This document shows positions 10,455 through 18,752 of a stretch of DNA of 64,000 bases, one piece after another; within the stretch, counting starts at the first letter, position 1, and the number at the start of each line of letters is the position of its first letter. Origin of the DNA: Bradyrhizobium genosp. L (GTDB taxonomy: Bacteria > Pseudomonadota > Alphaproteobacteria > Rhizobiales > Xanthobacteraceae). A program made the translations under genes and the position numbers. The DNA is taken from contig NZ_CP061378.1 of the NCBI RefSeq assembly GCF_015624485.1, positions 1,674,001 to 1,738,000 of the forward strand, given 5' to 3'. Below the pieces are notes generated by a model that saw only the letters and a program-made list of their open reading frames with translations, was not told the origin of the DNA and ran no database searches.

Positions 10455-10707
10455 GGGACACCTGTGGTGTTCGAGCTCCCGTGCTTGGTTTGCACGACTC
10501 GAGGCACCGCGAGAGCTCGTTCGGCGCCAGGAGCCGCTTCCGCTCCGGGCCGCTTACCGATGTCAGGTGTGACGTGGTGAGGTCAGGTCCAAAGCAGATT
10601 GGCGGCGGACGAGGGTTCTAGCCCTCCCGTCGTCATCAGCATCGATGCTCGCTGTGACTGCCGCATTGTTGGAAACCTGGGTCGCTCTCTGCTTGGAAAG
10701 AGGCGTG

Positions 10708-10736
10708 TACATAAGGGGTGACTGCGCCGTTGGCAA
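10708..10736 (-). promoter_or_regulatory. Candidate promoter for the tuf paralogue
   Basis: On the minus strand TTGCCA (10736-10731) is followed after 17 bp by TATGTA (10713-10708). It would give a leader of roughly 245 nt before the tuf start at 10454. The leader holds an imperfect GAGGG/CCCTC hairpin near 10613-10626. The -10 match is poor; the element is tentative. Confidence 0.3.
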
Positions 10737-10819
10737 GAGGCACGCCCGTGGTGCCGTGGCGCCGGCTGGCGTTTCCGCGGTGCCTGGCGTATGATTTCGA
10801 CCCAGGAACGGTTACTCGA

Positions 10820-11443
10820 ATGTCGATCTTTGCAAGCAAAACTGGACTCGCAATCGTGCTGGCGGCGCTCTGCCTGGACGGCCAGCAGGCCCTCGCGCAG
10901 TCAGCCCCCGTGCAATACTGGACCGCTGGTTCGTTGTTCGGTTTCGGCGGCAGCTTGGCCGATGCCCAGAAGGCGGATGCTTACGGGAATTTTCCGAGTT
11001 TTGGCGATCCGCGCGCCCAGGGCGGGAACGCGTATCTGAACGGCAAGGGTCCAGACGGCTGGTTCATGGGCAGCGAGGGCGGGCGCTTCGGTCTGACCGG
11101 GCTCGGCCAGTCGAGCGCGTTCGGCTCGTATGAATACCAGGGCGCGCAGGTCGGCTACAATTTCAAGAGCGGCGACGGGTCGTCGCCCGTGACGTTCTTC
11201 GCCGGCTTCGACAGCCTGAAATACAATCCGCCGGGCGCCGGCGGCCCGCTGGCGCCGTTCAGCAGCAGTTCCAGCACCAACGCCGGCTATGCAGCGCGGG
11301 CCGGGATCGAGTACCGGCCGACCTCGAACCTCAGCCTGTCGATTGGCGCAAGCTTCGCCCAGCCGCAGGCGGAGCGCATGGACAGCGACATCAATTCGCC
11401 GTTGCTGCCCGGCCAGTCCCCGCTTCTGTTCGGCGGCCGCTGA
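10820..11443 (+). CDS. Exported protein, probable outer-membrane beta-barrel
   Basis: 207 residues from ATG 10820, chosen because it starts a clean signal peptide (MSIFASKTGLAIVLAALCL, cleavage near ALAQ-S). The mature protein is rich in Gly, Ser and aromatics, with alternating strand-like segments such as GSYEYQGAQVGYNF and ARAGIEYRPTSNLSLSIGAS, resembling small opacity-type barrels. No catalytic motif. A longer start at 10718 adds an Arg/Pro-rich stretch ahead of the signal and is rejected. It reads away from tuf and ends just before a palindromic repeat. Function unknown. Confidence 0.7.
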   Translation: MSIFASKTGLAIVLAALCLDGQQALAQSAPVQYWTAGSLFGFGGSLADAQKADAYGNFPSFGDPRAQGGNAYLNGKGPDGWFMGSEGGRFGLTGLGQSSAFGSYEYQGAQVGYNFKSGDGSSPVTFFAGFDSLKYNPPGAGGPLAPFSSSSSTNAGYAARAGIEYRPTSNLSLSIGASFAQPQAERMDSDINSPLLPGQSPLLFGGR

Positions 11444-11463
11444 TCAAGCTGACATACCCCGGT

Positions 11464-11553
11464 CGTCATGGCCGGGCTTGACCCGGCCATCCACGTCTTT
11501 CGTACATTCGGTGAAGCAAGACGTGGATGCCCGGGTCAAGCCCGGGCATGACG
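11464..11553. repeat. Extragenic palindromic repeat (CCCGGGCTTGACCCGGG type)
   Basis: Two 36-bp arms (11464-11499 and 11518-11553) are inverted copies matching at 34 of 36 positions, and each arm contains its own smaller palindrome. The spacer is 18 bp. It lies between two convergent genes and probably folds into a cruciform or bidirectional terminator in RNA. This sequence type is common between genes in Bradyrhizobium-like genomes. Confidence 0.85.
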
Positions 11554-11577
11554 AGCTACGGACTGTGGCGCCAAGCC

Positions 11578-12252
11578 TCAGTCCTTGTACTCGCAGCCGA
11601 GCCGCGCCAGCGTCTCGTCGACCCAGCGACGATCGGGGGTGCCGGCGAGGATCTGCTGGATCGCTTTCTCCTCGCTCGCCTTTTTGGCTTCGGTCTGCTT
11701 GCAAATATCGACGGCCTGGTCATAGGGCACGCAGAGCACGCCGTCGTCGTCGGCTACGATCAGATCGCCCGGCTCGACGATCATGCCGTCGATCGAGATG
11801 GCGCAGTTGATCTCGCCCGGGCCGTCCTTGTAGGGGCCGCGATGGGCGACGCCGGCGGCGAACACCGGGAATTTTCCGGCGCGGATCGCACCGGCATCGC
11901 GGATCGAGCCGTCGATCACGAAGCCGGCCACGCCCCTCTTCTCGGCCAAGGTCGACATGATCTCGCCGATGATGGCGTTGATCAGCACGCCACCGGCATC
12001 GACCACGATCACGTCGCCCGGCTGGGCGAGATCAATCGCCTTGTGCACCATCAGATTGTCGCCGGGGCGGGTCTTGACGGTGAGGGCAGGGCCGCCGAGC
12101 CAGCCGCCGGCATGCATCGGCCGCAGCCGATTGGTGCCCGCGATCCGCGACATGTTATCGCTGATGTTGGCGACGGGCAGGGTGCGGTAACGCGCGACGA
12201 GGTCGGGCGCCACTTTCCGCTTCGCCTTGTGAATTGCAAATCCTATGGCCAT
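11578..12252 (-). CDS. ligK: RraA-family aldolase, probable 4-carboxy-4-hydroxy-2-oxoadipate (CHA/HMG) aldolase
   Basis: 224 residues of the RraA/HMG-CHA aldolase family. The signature is VIDGSIRD, with Arg118 for substrate and Asp119 for divalent metal, and the upstream GEIMSTLAEKRG helix. CCGGAG lies 8 bp before the ATG. The enzyme splits 4-carboxy-4-hydroxy-2-oxoadipate to pyruvate and oxaloacetate, the last step of the protocatechuate 4,5-cleavage and gallate pathways. The assignment rests on the family plus the 4-oxalomesaconate hydratase gene 33 bp upstream on the same strand. RraA itself inhibits RNase E, but RraA proteins are shorter and lack this context. Confidence 0.8.
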   Translation of the reverse strand: MAIGFAIHKAKRKVAPDLVARYRTLPVANISDNMSRIAGTNRLRPMHAGGWLGGPALTVKTRPGDNLMVHKAIDLAQPGDVIVVDAGGVLINAIIGEIMSTLAEKRGVAGFVIDGSIRDAGAIRAGKFPVFAAGVAHRGPYKDGPGEINCAISIDGMIVEPGDLIVADDDGVLCVPYDQAVDICKQTEAKKASEEKAIQQILAGTPDRRWVDETLARLGCEYKD

Positions 12253-12285
12253 CGGTTTTCTCCGGTTGTTCCTGTGCGCGATTGC

Positions 12286-13311
12286 TTAGTGCGCGCGGCG
12301 GTCGAGATGGGCGTTGAGGCGGGGGTAGACGCGGCGGGCGTTGCCTTCGAAGATCTTCGCCTTGTCCTCGGCGCTGAGTGGCAATGCGTCGACATAGCGG
12401 CGGGTGTCGTCGAAGTGATGGCCGGTCTCCGGATCGATGCCGCGCACGGCGCCGACCATTTCCGAGGCGAACAGGATGTTCTCGACCGGAATCACCCGCG
12501 TCAGCAACTCGATGCCGGGGAGATGATAGACGCAGGTGTCGAAGAACACGTTCTTCAACAGATGGTCCTTGAGCAGCGGCAGCTTCATGTCCTGCGCCAG
12601 ACCGCGATAGCGGCCCCAGTGATACGGCACCGCGCCGCCGCCATGGGGGATGATGAACCTGATGGTCGGGAAGCGCTTGAACAGGTCGGAAGTCAGGAAC
12701 TGCATGAAGGCGGTGGTGTCGCCGTTGATGTAGTGCGCGCCGGTGCCGTGGAAGCAGGGATTGCAGGACGACGAGACGTGGACCATCGCCGGCACGTCGA
12801 GTTCGACCATCTTCTCATAGAGTGGGAACCACCACTCGTCGGTCAGCGGCGGATCGCACCAATAGCCGCCGGCGGGATCGGGGTTGAGGTTGCAGCCGAC
12901 AAAGCCGAGCTCGTTGACGCAGCGCTCCAGCTCCTTGATGCAGTTGTCCGGCCGCACGCCGGGGCTTTGCGGGAGCTGGCAGACCGGCACGAAATTATTC
13001 GGAAACAGGGTGCAGACCCGGTGCACCATGTCGTTGCAGATCGTGGTCCATTCGACGCTGGTGGCTTCCTTGCCGACATGATGCGCCATGCCGGCGGCGC
13101 GCGGCGAGAAGATGGTGACGTCGGTGCCGCGCTCTTTTTGCAGCTTGAGCTGCGCGCCCTCGACGCTGTTGCGGATCTCGTCGTCGGTGATGCCGAGATT
13201 GGTGGTGAGCGGGCGGCGGCTCTTGTCGGCGAGGCCGGCGAGCTGCTTGTCGCGGAAGGCGTGCAGCTTGGGCGGCTCGGTGGTGTAGTGGCCGTGACAA
13301 TCGATGATCAT
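12286..13311 (-). CDS. ligJ: 4-oxalomesaconate hydratase (amidohydrolase superfamily)
   Basis: 341 residues beginning MIIDCHGHYTTEP. The HGH at 6-8 is the metal motif of the amidohydrolase-2 family, and this exact opening is typical of LigJ. Later metal-site blocks include IIPHGGGAVPYHWGRY and LFASEMVGAVRGIDP. It hydrates 4-oxalomesaconate to 4-carboxy-4-hydroxy-2-oxoadipate, the substrate of the aldolase encoded next. GGAG lies before the ATG. Ring-cleavage dioxygenase, dehydrogenase and lactonase genes of the upper pathway are not in this window. Confidence 0.85.
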   Translation of the reverse strand: MIIDCHGHYTTEPPKLHAFRDKQLAGLADKSRRPLTTNLGITDDEIRNSVEGAQLKLQKERGTDVTIFSPRAAGMAHHVGKEATSVEWTTICNDMVHRVCTLFPNNFVPVCQLPQSPGVRPDNCIKELERCVNELGFVGCNLNPDPAGGYWCDPPLTDEWWFPLYEKMVELDVPAMVHVSSSCNPCFHGTGAHYINGDTTAFMQFLTSDLFKRFPTIRFIIPHGGGAVPYHWGRYRGLAQDMKLPLLKDHLLKNVFFDTCVYHLPGIELLTRVIPVENILFASEMVGAVRGIDPETGHHFDDTRRYVDALPLSAEDKAKIFEGNARRVYPRLNAHLDRRAH

Positions 13312-13327
13312 GGATCTGTCTTCTCCT

Positions 13328-14656
13328 TCAATGCGTGACGGATGACGGGATGGCGCCCGTGATGTCCGTCTCGCGGGGCGTGACGCGCATGGTGGCGGCG
13401 ACGGCGGATGCGATGAGCAGGAAACCGGCGATCCCGACCAAGGCCCATGAGAAACTGCCGGTGGAATCCTTGATCAACCCGATGCACCAGGGCCCGATCA
13501 GGCCGCCGAACTGCGCCAGCGTGTTGACCATGGCGATCGAGGCGGCGCCGGCCGCGCCGGTCAAGAGCGAGGCGTTGATGCTCCAGAACAACGGATTGCC
13601 GGCGTTCAGGCTGAAGCCGACGATGCAGAGGAAGACGAAGGCGAGCACCGGGCTCGCCACGTAGGCGCTGCCAAGCATCGCCACCGCCGCAAGCAGATAG
13701 ACGCCGGCGAGGTGGAACTTGCGGTCGCCGGTCCTGTCCGAGCTGCGGCTGACCACGATGGTGCCGATCACGCCGAGCAGCGGCGGGATCGCCGAGAGAA
13801 AGCCGACCTCGATGTTGCTGAGATTGCCCATTCCCTTGATGATCTGCGGCAGCCACAGCAGCAGGCCGTAGATGCCGACCAGCGCGCAGCCGAACAATGC
13901 GGCTAAGAGCCAGACCCTGATGTCGAGGATGCATTCGATCAAGCGGTGCTGTCCCTGTCGTTCGATCTCGGCCCGCTCGGCGGCGAGTTCGCCCTCCAGC
14001 CAGGCCGCCTGCTCCCTGGTGAGCCAGTCCGCCTTGGCTGGGCGGTCGGTCAGATAATAGAGCGTGAACAGGCCGAGCAGAATGGTCGGCACGCCCTCGG
14101 CGAGGAACATCCATTGCCAGCCATGCAGGCCGGCGACGCCGTCGAACCAGGTCATGACGCTGGTCGAGATCGGCCCGCCCAGCACCGCCGAGAACGAGCC
14201 GGCGATGATGTAGCCGGCCACGGCACGGGCGCGGTAGCGCGCGGGAAACCACCAGGTCAGATAGAGCACGACGCCCGGCATGAAGCCGGCTTCGGCGACC
14301 CCGAGCCCGAACCGCATCACATAGAGGCTGAGCGGATTCCAGACGAAGGCGGTGAGCGCGGCGACCAACCCCCAGGTGATCAGGATGCGCGCCAGCCAGA
14401 TCCGCGCGCCGAGCCAGTGCAGCATCAGGTTGCTCGGCACCTCCAGCACCATGTAGCCGAGGAAGAAGATGCTGGCCGCGAAGCCGAAGATCGCCGGGCT
14501 GAGGCCGAGATCGTTGTTCATGGTCAATCCGGCATAGCCGAGATTGATGCGGTCGAGATAGTTGAAGAACATCATCACGAACAGGATCGGGATCAGCCTC
14601 CAATAGACGCGGCTGATGGTTTGCCGTTCCAGCTCGCTTGCAGCCGCTTGGGCCAT
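13328..14656 (-). CDS. MFS transporter, anion:cation symporter (ACS) type
   Basis: 442 residues and about 12 helices. The ACS signature MFFNYLDRINLGYAGLTM is in helix 1, and GFMPGVVLYLTWWFPARYRA is in the helix 4-5 region. Members move organic anions such as tartrate, phthalate, hexuronates or hydroxybenzoates with protons. GGGAGG precedes the ATG. It sits 16 bp upstream of the 4-oxalomesaconate hydratase gene in the same operon, so an aromatic or tricarboxylic acid substrate is likely. Substrate is inferred from context only. Confidence 0.85.
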   Translation of the reverse strand: MAQAAASELERQTISRVYWRLIPILFVMMFFNYLDRINLGYAGLTMNNDLGLSPAIFGFAASIFFLGYMVLEVPSNLMLHWLGARIWLARILITWGLVAALTAFVWNPLSLYVMRFGLGVAEAGFMPGVVLYLTWWFPARYRARAVAGYIIAGSFSAVLGGPISTSVMTWFDGVAGLHGWQWMFLAEGVPTILLGLFTLYYLTDRPAKADWLTREQAAWLEGELAAERAEIERQGQHRLIECILDIRVWLLAALFGCALVGIYGLLLWLPQIIKGMGNLSNIEVGFLSAIPPLLGVIGTIVVSRSSDRTGDRKFHLAGVYLLAAVAMLGSAYVASPVLAFVFLCIVGFSLNAGNPLFWSINASLLTGAAGAASIAMVNTLAQFGGLIGPWCIGLIKDSTGSFSWALVGIAGFLLIASAVAATMRVTPRETDITGAIPSSVTH

Positions 14657-14686
14657 CTCAAATCCTCCCGTTGATTGCGATGGCGT

Positions 14687-16003
14687 TCATTGGGTGGCGA
14701 CGCCATTTCGCATGGTGTTGGGGCGCCCGGCTGCGTGGTCGGGCGCCGTTTCGTTGGATGGCCCGCTGGCCATCGTTCTGAGGTCGATGCCCTGCTGTTC
14801 CGGTAGCATCAGAGCAGCGATGAACGCGGCCGAGTAGCCGCAGATCGCGCAGAGCGCCATCGCGTCGCCGAGATGCATCCGGGTCGAGAGGATGCCGACG
14901 GTCGCCGGCACGATCGAGCCGAGGCCGCGGCCGGCGCTGAGGCCGAAGCCGGCGCCATTGGCGCGGATCGAGGTCGGAAACAATTCGGCGAAGGTCGGCA
15001 TCAGGCCGGAGGCGAGACCGGCCTGCAGCGCGCCGAGGAAGAAGCCGAGGATGATAGTGATGCCCTGGCCGATCGGCAGTTGCGTGTAGGCGGCGACGTT
15101 CACTGCCTGGCAGACCAGGAACAGCATGAAGCTCTTGCGACGGCCGAGGCGGTCGGCGAGCAGGCCGAACGCGATCGGGCCGACGAACGAGCCGAAGATA
15201 TTGACGCCGAGATAGCCGGCGGCGTGGGCAACCGGCAGATGCAGCCCGGTCTGCAAGTAGGTCGGCAGCCAGGTGATCATCACATAGGCGGCGCCGAGTG
15301 TGCCTGTGGTGAAGAAGGTCGCGACCAAAGTCTTGAACAGATGCTCGCCGGTGAAGATGGCCCAGAAGCTGCTCCGCGCGGTGCTGTCGCGCGCGGCCTG
15401 CTCGGCGAAGATCGCGGATTCCGGCACGAAGCGGCGGACGAAGAACACCAGGAGCGCCGGCAGCACGCCGATCGCGAAGAACACGCGCCAGGCCATGTCC
15501 TGCGACAGCCAGCCGAAGATCACCGGAAACAGCGCCACCGACAGCGCGTTGCCGACGGCATATCCGCTCTGGATCGCCGCGGCGACACGGCCGCGCATGT
15601 TGGCCGCAACGACCTCGGACACCAGTACGGCGCCGACCGCGGCCTCGCCGCCGTAGCCCATGCCCTGGATCGCGCGCGCGACCAAGAGATACCGGAAGCC
15701 GTCGGCAAAGGCCGCGGCGAAGGTCGAGACCGCGACCAGCAGGATGGTGAACTGAAGCACGCGCACCCGGCCGAACCGGTCGGCGGCAATGCCTGCGATC
15801 CAGCCGCCGATCGCGGTGCCGATCAGCGAGGACGACGCGAGGATGCCGGCATCGGGTCGCGACAGGCTCAAGGTCGCGATCAGCGCCGGTGTCACCAGCG
15901 CGTAGATCGTCGTGTCCATGGAGTCGAGCGCAAGGCCGCCGAAGGCTGCGAAGAAGGTCTTGCGCTCGACGGCGGATAGCTCGGACAGCCATCCCAGTTT
16001 CAT
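14687..16003 (-). CDS. MFS transporter, aromatic acid/sugar-porter-like
   Basis: 438 residues with 12 predicted helices. Motifs include GGWIAGIAADRFGRVRVL after helix 2, the matching LLADRLGRRKSF after helix 8, and the helix 1 acidic pair in GGLALDSMDTTIY, resembling aromatic acid:H+ symporters such as PcaK or GalT. GGGGGAG precedes the ATG. It lies 30 bp upstream of the ACS-family carrier, so this operon carries two unrelated MFS importers. A role in gallate, protocatechuate or related acid uptake is inferred from the downstream catabolic genes. Confidence 0.84.
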   Translation of the reverse strand: MKLGWLSELSAVERKTFFAAFGGLALDSMDTTIYALVTPALIATLSLSRPDAGILASSSLIGTAIGGWIAGIAADRFGRVRVLQFTILLVAVSTFAAAFADGFRYLLVARAIQGMGYGGEAAVGAVLVSEVVAANMRGRVAAAIQSGYAVGNALSVALFPVIFGWLSQDMAWRVFFAIGVLPALLVFFVRRFVPESAIFAEQAARDSTARSSFWAIFTGEHLFKTLVATFFTTGTLGAAYVMITWLPTYLQTGLHLPVAHAAGYLGVNIFGSFVGPIAFGLLADRLGRRKSFMLFLVCQAVNVAAYTQLPIGQGITIILGFFLGALQAGLASGLMPTFAELFPTSIRANGAGFGLSAGRGLGSIVPATVGILSTRMHLGDAMALCAICGYSAAFIAALMLPEQQGIDLRTMASGPSNETAPDHAAGRPNTMRNGVATQ

Positions 16004-16056
16004 TGTCGTCTCCCCCGGTGATCTTGCTTGTTGTTTGTCGTTGTATCCCGCTCCGG

Positions 16057-17043
16057 CTACGGCGGGCCGAGCGCGGCCGGGTTCACCACATTGCCGCGAT
16101 CGATCTCGCCTTGCGTCAGCACGGCGGCGATGTTGCGCGCCGCCTCGATTCCGGTCCGGGTGATCGAGGCGCCGGTTTGCGCGGCGATGTGCGGCGTCAC
16201 GATCAGGTTCGGTGCGGCGAGGATCGGGCGATCCTTGGCGGGCGGCTCTTCTGCCAGCGTATCGACCGCGGCGCCGGTGAGGTGGCCGCTCTGCAGCGCC
16301 GCCAGCAGCGCAGCCTCGTCGACCAGCGCGCCGCGCGCGGTGTTGATCAGGATCGCGCCCTGCTTCATGGCACTCATGCGTTCGGCATTGATCATGCCGC
16401 GCGTCGCGTCGGTCAGCGGCGCATGCAGGCTGACGATGTCGGAGATCGCGAGCAATTCGCCGAGATCGGCGGCTTCGCGCGCCAATTGCGGATCGACGCG
16501 CCCCTTGTCACGGCCGAGCGCGATGACCTCCATGCCGAGCGCGCTCGCGGTGCGCGCGACATGGCGGGCGATGCGGCCGAAGCCGATCAGGCCGAGCGTG
16601 CGGCCGCGGATCTCGCGGCCGCGATAGGTGGCGCGGTCCCAGATCCCGGCATGGGTGCGTTCGTTGAGGCTAACGACGTCGCGGCCGAGCGCGAGGATCA
16701 GCGCCATGGTGTGCTCGGCGACCGCGGGCGCGTTGGCGTCGCCCGCCACCATCACCAGCACGCGATGCTCCGTCGCGGCGTCGAGATCGACGCTGTCGAC
16801 GCCGGCGCCGTGCTTGGCGATTACGCGCAGATGCGGGTTGCCGGCGATGACGGCGGCGGAAAAGACCGGATTGCCGCGCATCAGGATCGCCTGCGTCGGC
16901 ACCGCCGCCATCTCGTGCGTGAGGCGTTCGGGCGTGACGGCATCGCGCATCAGCACGACTTCGGCGCCGATATCCTGCAAGACCTTGACGGCCGCTGGGG
17001 CGAGGTTGTCGCCGGTGACGAGAACGCGGAACGGGCCGGACAT
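16057..17043 (-). CDS. D-isomer-specific 2-hydroxyacid dehydrogenase
   Basis: 328 residues with the SerA/LdhA fold. The nucleotide loop is GFGRIA at 154-159, with Ala at the last position rather than Gly. The catalytic triad is Arg237 (NTARG), Glu266 (AEEPP) and His285 (TPHIAAQT). It should interconvert a 2-oxo acid and its D-2-hydroxy acid with NAD(P)H. First gene of the aromatic-acid operon, facing the LysR gene across a 176-bp promoter region. Its place in the pathway is uncertain; reduction of an oxo-dicarboxylate intermediate or a side product is possible. Confidence 0.86.
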   Translation of the reverse strand: MSGPFRVLVTGDNLAPAAVKVLQDIGAEVVLMRDAVTPERLTHEMAAVPTQAILMRGNPVFSAAVIAGNPHLRVIAKHGAGVDSVDLDAATEHRVLVMVAGDANAPAVAEHTMALILALGRDVVSLNERTHAGIWDRATYRGREIRGRTLGLIGFGRIARHVARTASALGMEVIALGRDKGRVDPQLAREAADLGELLAISDIVSLHAPLTDATRGMINAERMSAMKQGAILINTARGALVDEAALLAALQSGHLTGAAVDTLAEEPPAKDRPILAAPNLIVTPHIAAQTGASITRTGIEAARNIAAVLTQGEIDRGNVVNPAALGPP

Positions 17044-17196
17044 CGCTCTAGCGCCCGCCGCGATTTCGCATGGCTGATCGGCGCGCCCATTCTCCCATCT
17101 TTGGCATTTTTCGCGCGTCTCCTCTTGGAGGTCAGGTCAATTCGCGCCAAGATCGGGAAACGGTCCGGTGAGGTCAAATACCGCTTTGGCCCCTCA

Positions 17197-17217
17197 CTTA
17201 TAGGGAATCGGAATAAG
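17197..17217 (+). promoter_or_regulatory. LysR-type T-N11-A operator in the divergent promoter
   Basis: CTTAT (17197-17201) and ATAAG (17213-17217) form a perfect inverted repeat separated by exactly 11 bp, the classical LysR-box geometry. It ends 2 bp before the LysR start codon, so binding should block the regulator's own translation or transcription start, while the regulator could activate the operon reading left from 17043. Confidence 0.6.
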
Positions 17218-17219
17218 CG

Positions 17220-18155
17220 ATGGACTACAGGCAGCTTCGTTACTTCATCGCTGTGGCCGAGGAGCTCTCGTTCAGCCGCGCCGCCAAGCGCTTGCACGTC
17301 AGTCAGCCGCCGCTGAGCACCCAGATCAAGGCGATGGAGGAGGAACTCGGCACGCAGTTGCTGGCGCGGACACGACGGACCGTGGAACTGACCCAGGCCG
17401 GACGGCTGCTGCTGGAGCATGCGCGGCGCGCGGTCAGCGAGCTCGATCTGGCGTCTGAGACGGTGCGACGTGCCGCCCGCGGCGAGGCCGGTGTGGTTCG
17501 CGTCGGCTTCACCGGCTCGGTCCCGATGCTCGACATGTTCGCCGAACTGTTCCGCAGCTTCCGCTCCAGCTATCCGCGGGTCAAGATCGAGCTCAGGCAC
17601 ATGTCGACCGCCAAGCAGTTGCAGGCGATTGCGGACGCGGAGCTCGACGTCGCGATCATGCGGCCGCCGCTGGATTTCCGCCCCGCCCCGGATCTGCAAG
17701 TCCATGTGGTCTGGCGCGACCGGCTGATGGCGTTCCTGCCGCTCGATCATCCGCTGGCCGGCACGACCGGCGCACTGAAGATGGCCGAGCTTGCCGAGCA
17801 TGAATTCGTCGGCATGGCCGATAGCGGCTGCGGCGTGGCCGACCAGGGCGCGATGCTGTGCCGGCGCGCCGGCTTCGTGCCGCGCGTGGTGCAGGAAGCG
17901 CACGAGCTGCGCACCGTGCTCAGCCTGGTTGCGGCGGGGCTCGGCATTGCGATCCTGCCGTCGTGTTATCAGGACGCCGGCGTTGCCAATGTGGTGGCCA
18001 AGCCGCTGGACACGGTGGATGCCGAAAGCCGGATGCTGGTCGCGATGCGCGCCAATGCTTCGCTGTTGCCGCGCCGTTTCGTCGAGTGCGCGCTGCAGGC
18101 CGCGTCACGCAGCGCACCCGCGCTGGTCCCTGATGTCGCCGTCGTGAGCCGCTGA
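17220..18155 (+). CDS. LysR-family transcriptional regulator of the aromatic-acid operon
   Basis: 311 residues. The winged helix begins MDYRQLRYFIAVAEELSFSR and contains RLHVSQPPLSTQIKAME, followed by the linker and a periplasmic-binding-like effector domain (VVRVGFTGSVPMLDMFAEL). Closest in pattern to CatR/BenM/GalR-type regulators of aromatic degradation. It diverges from the 2-hydroxyacid dehydrogenase/MFS/ligJ/ligK operon, with a symmetric T-N11-A box between them. Inducer is probably a pathway substrate or intermediate. Confidence 0.9.
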   Translation: MDYRQLRYFIAVAEELSFSRAAKRLHVSQPPLSTQIKAMEEELGTQLLARTRRTVELTQAGRLLLEHARRAVSELDLASETVRRAARGEAGVVRVGFTGSVPMLDMFAELFRSFRSSYPRVKIELRHMSTAKQLQAIADAELDVAIMRPPLDFRPAPDLQVHVVWRDRLMAFLPLDHPLAGTTGALKMAELAEHEFVGMADSGCGVADQGAMLCRRAGFVPRVVQEAHELRTVLSLVAAGLGIAILPSCYQDAGVANVVAKPLDTVDAESRMLVAMRANASLLPRRFVECALQAASRSAPALVPDVAVVSR

Positions 18156-18379
18156 TCATTCGGCGAGATCGCTCGTGCGCATGTGCCGCGAGGGGTACGC
18201 GCGCATCCCATACTTTCGTCGGCAGTAATCTCCCGGAATCCAGTTTGGCGCCCCTCTTGCATACCTGAATGACGAGTGGCCGGGGCGCCGATGTGTCGTC
18301 TTCTCGCTCGCCGCTGCGCGGGCGGGTGAGCGACAATGCGCGTGTCCGCGGCCGGATCGAGACCTGCGGAGACGACAAC

Positions 18380-18730
18380 ATGCACGCCACCACGCGTGCG
18401 GCATTGCTGCTGGGAATCATGTGGGCCGCATCGCCGGCGCTGGCACGCGACGATGGCCGCTACGCGAACTCGCCTCTCAAACCCTGGTTCGAGAGCCTGC
18501 ACAGCGGCTACGGGCAATGCTGCTCGGACGCCGACGGATACGTCCTCGCCGATCCCGACTGGGAGTCGGATCACGGGCACTACCGGGTGCGTATCGATGA
18601 TGAGTGGGTGGTGGTGCCGAACGAGGCCGTGATCACCGAGCCGAACAAGATCGGGCGGACCATGGTGTGGAAGCGCTATATCGACGGCCATCCGCGCGTG
18701 CGCTGCTTCATGCCGGGCAGCATGACCTGA
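18380..18730 (+). CDS. Conserved exported protein of unknown function
   Basis: 116 residues from ATG 18380, with CGGAGA about 8 bp upstream. A signal peptide (MHATTRAALLLGIMWAASPA) ends near ALA-R. The mature part has a double-Cys motif GQCCSDADGY, then DWESDHGHYRVRIDDEWVVV and a third Cys in HPRVRCFMPG, giving three cysteines likely involved in a disulfide. Similar small periplasmic proteins occur widely in Bradyrhizobiaceae; no activity is known to me. An upstream start at 18269 is possible but places the signal peptide internally. Nothing else is seen in 18156-18379. Confidence 0.72.
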   Translation: MHATTRAALLLGIMWAASPALARDDGRYANSPLKPWFESLHSGYGQCCSDADGYVLADPDWESDHGHYRVRIDDEWVVVPNEAVITEPNKIGRTMVWKRYIDGHPRVRCFMPGSMT

Positions 18731-18752
18731 GGTGCGCGATCGGGATACGCAC

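Noticed and set aside
11464..11553. Possible CRISPR or IS end
   Set aside because: One inverted pair without regular direct repeats, spacers or a transposase gene; fits an extragenic palindrome.
11527..13338. 603-codon open frame on the plus strand
   Set aside because: Antisense to the aldolase and hydratase genes, and starts inside a palindromic repeat.
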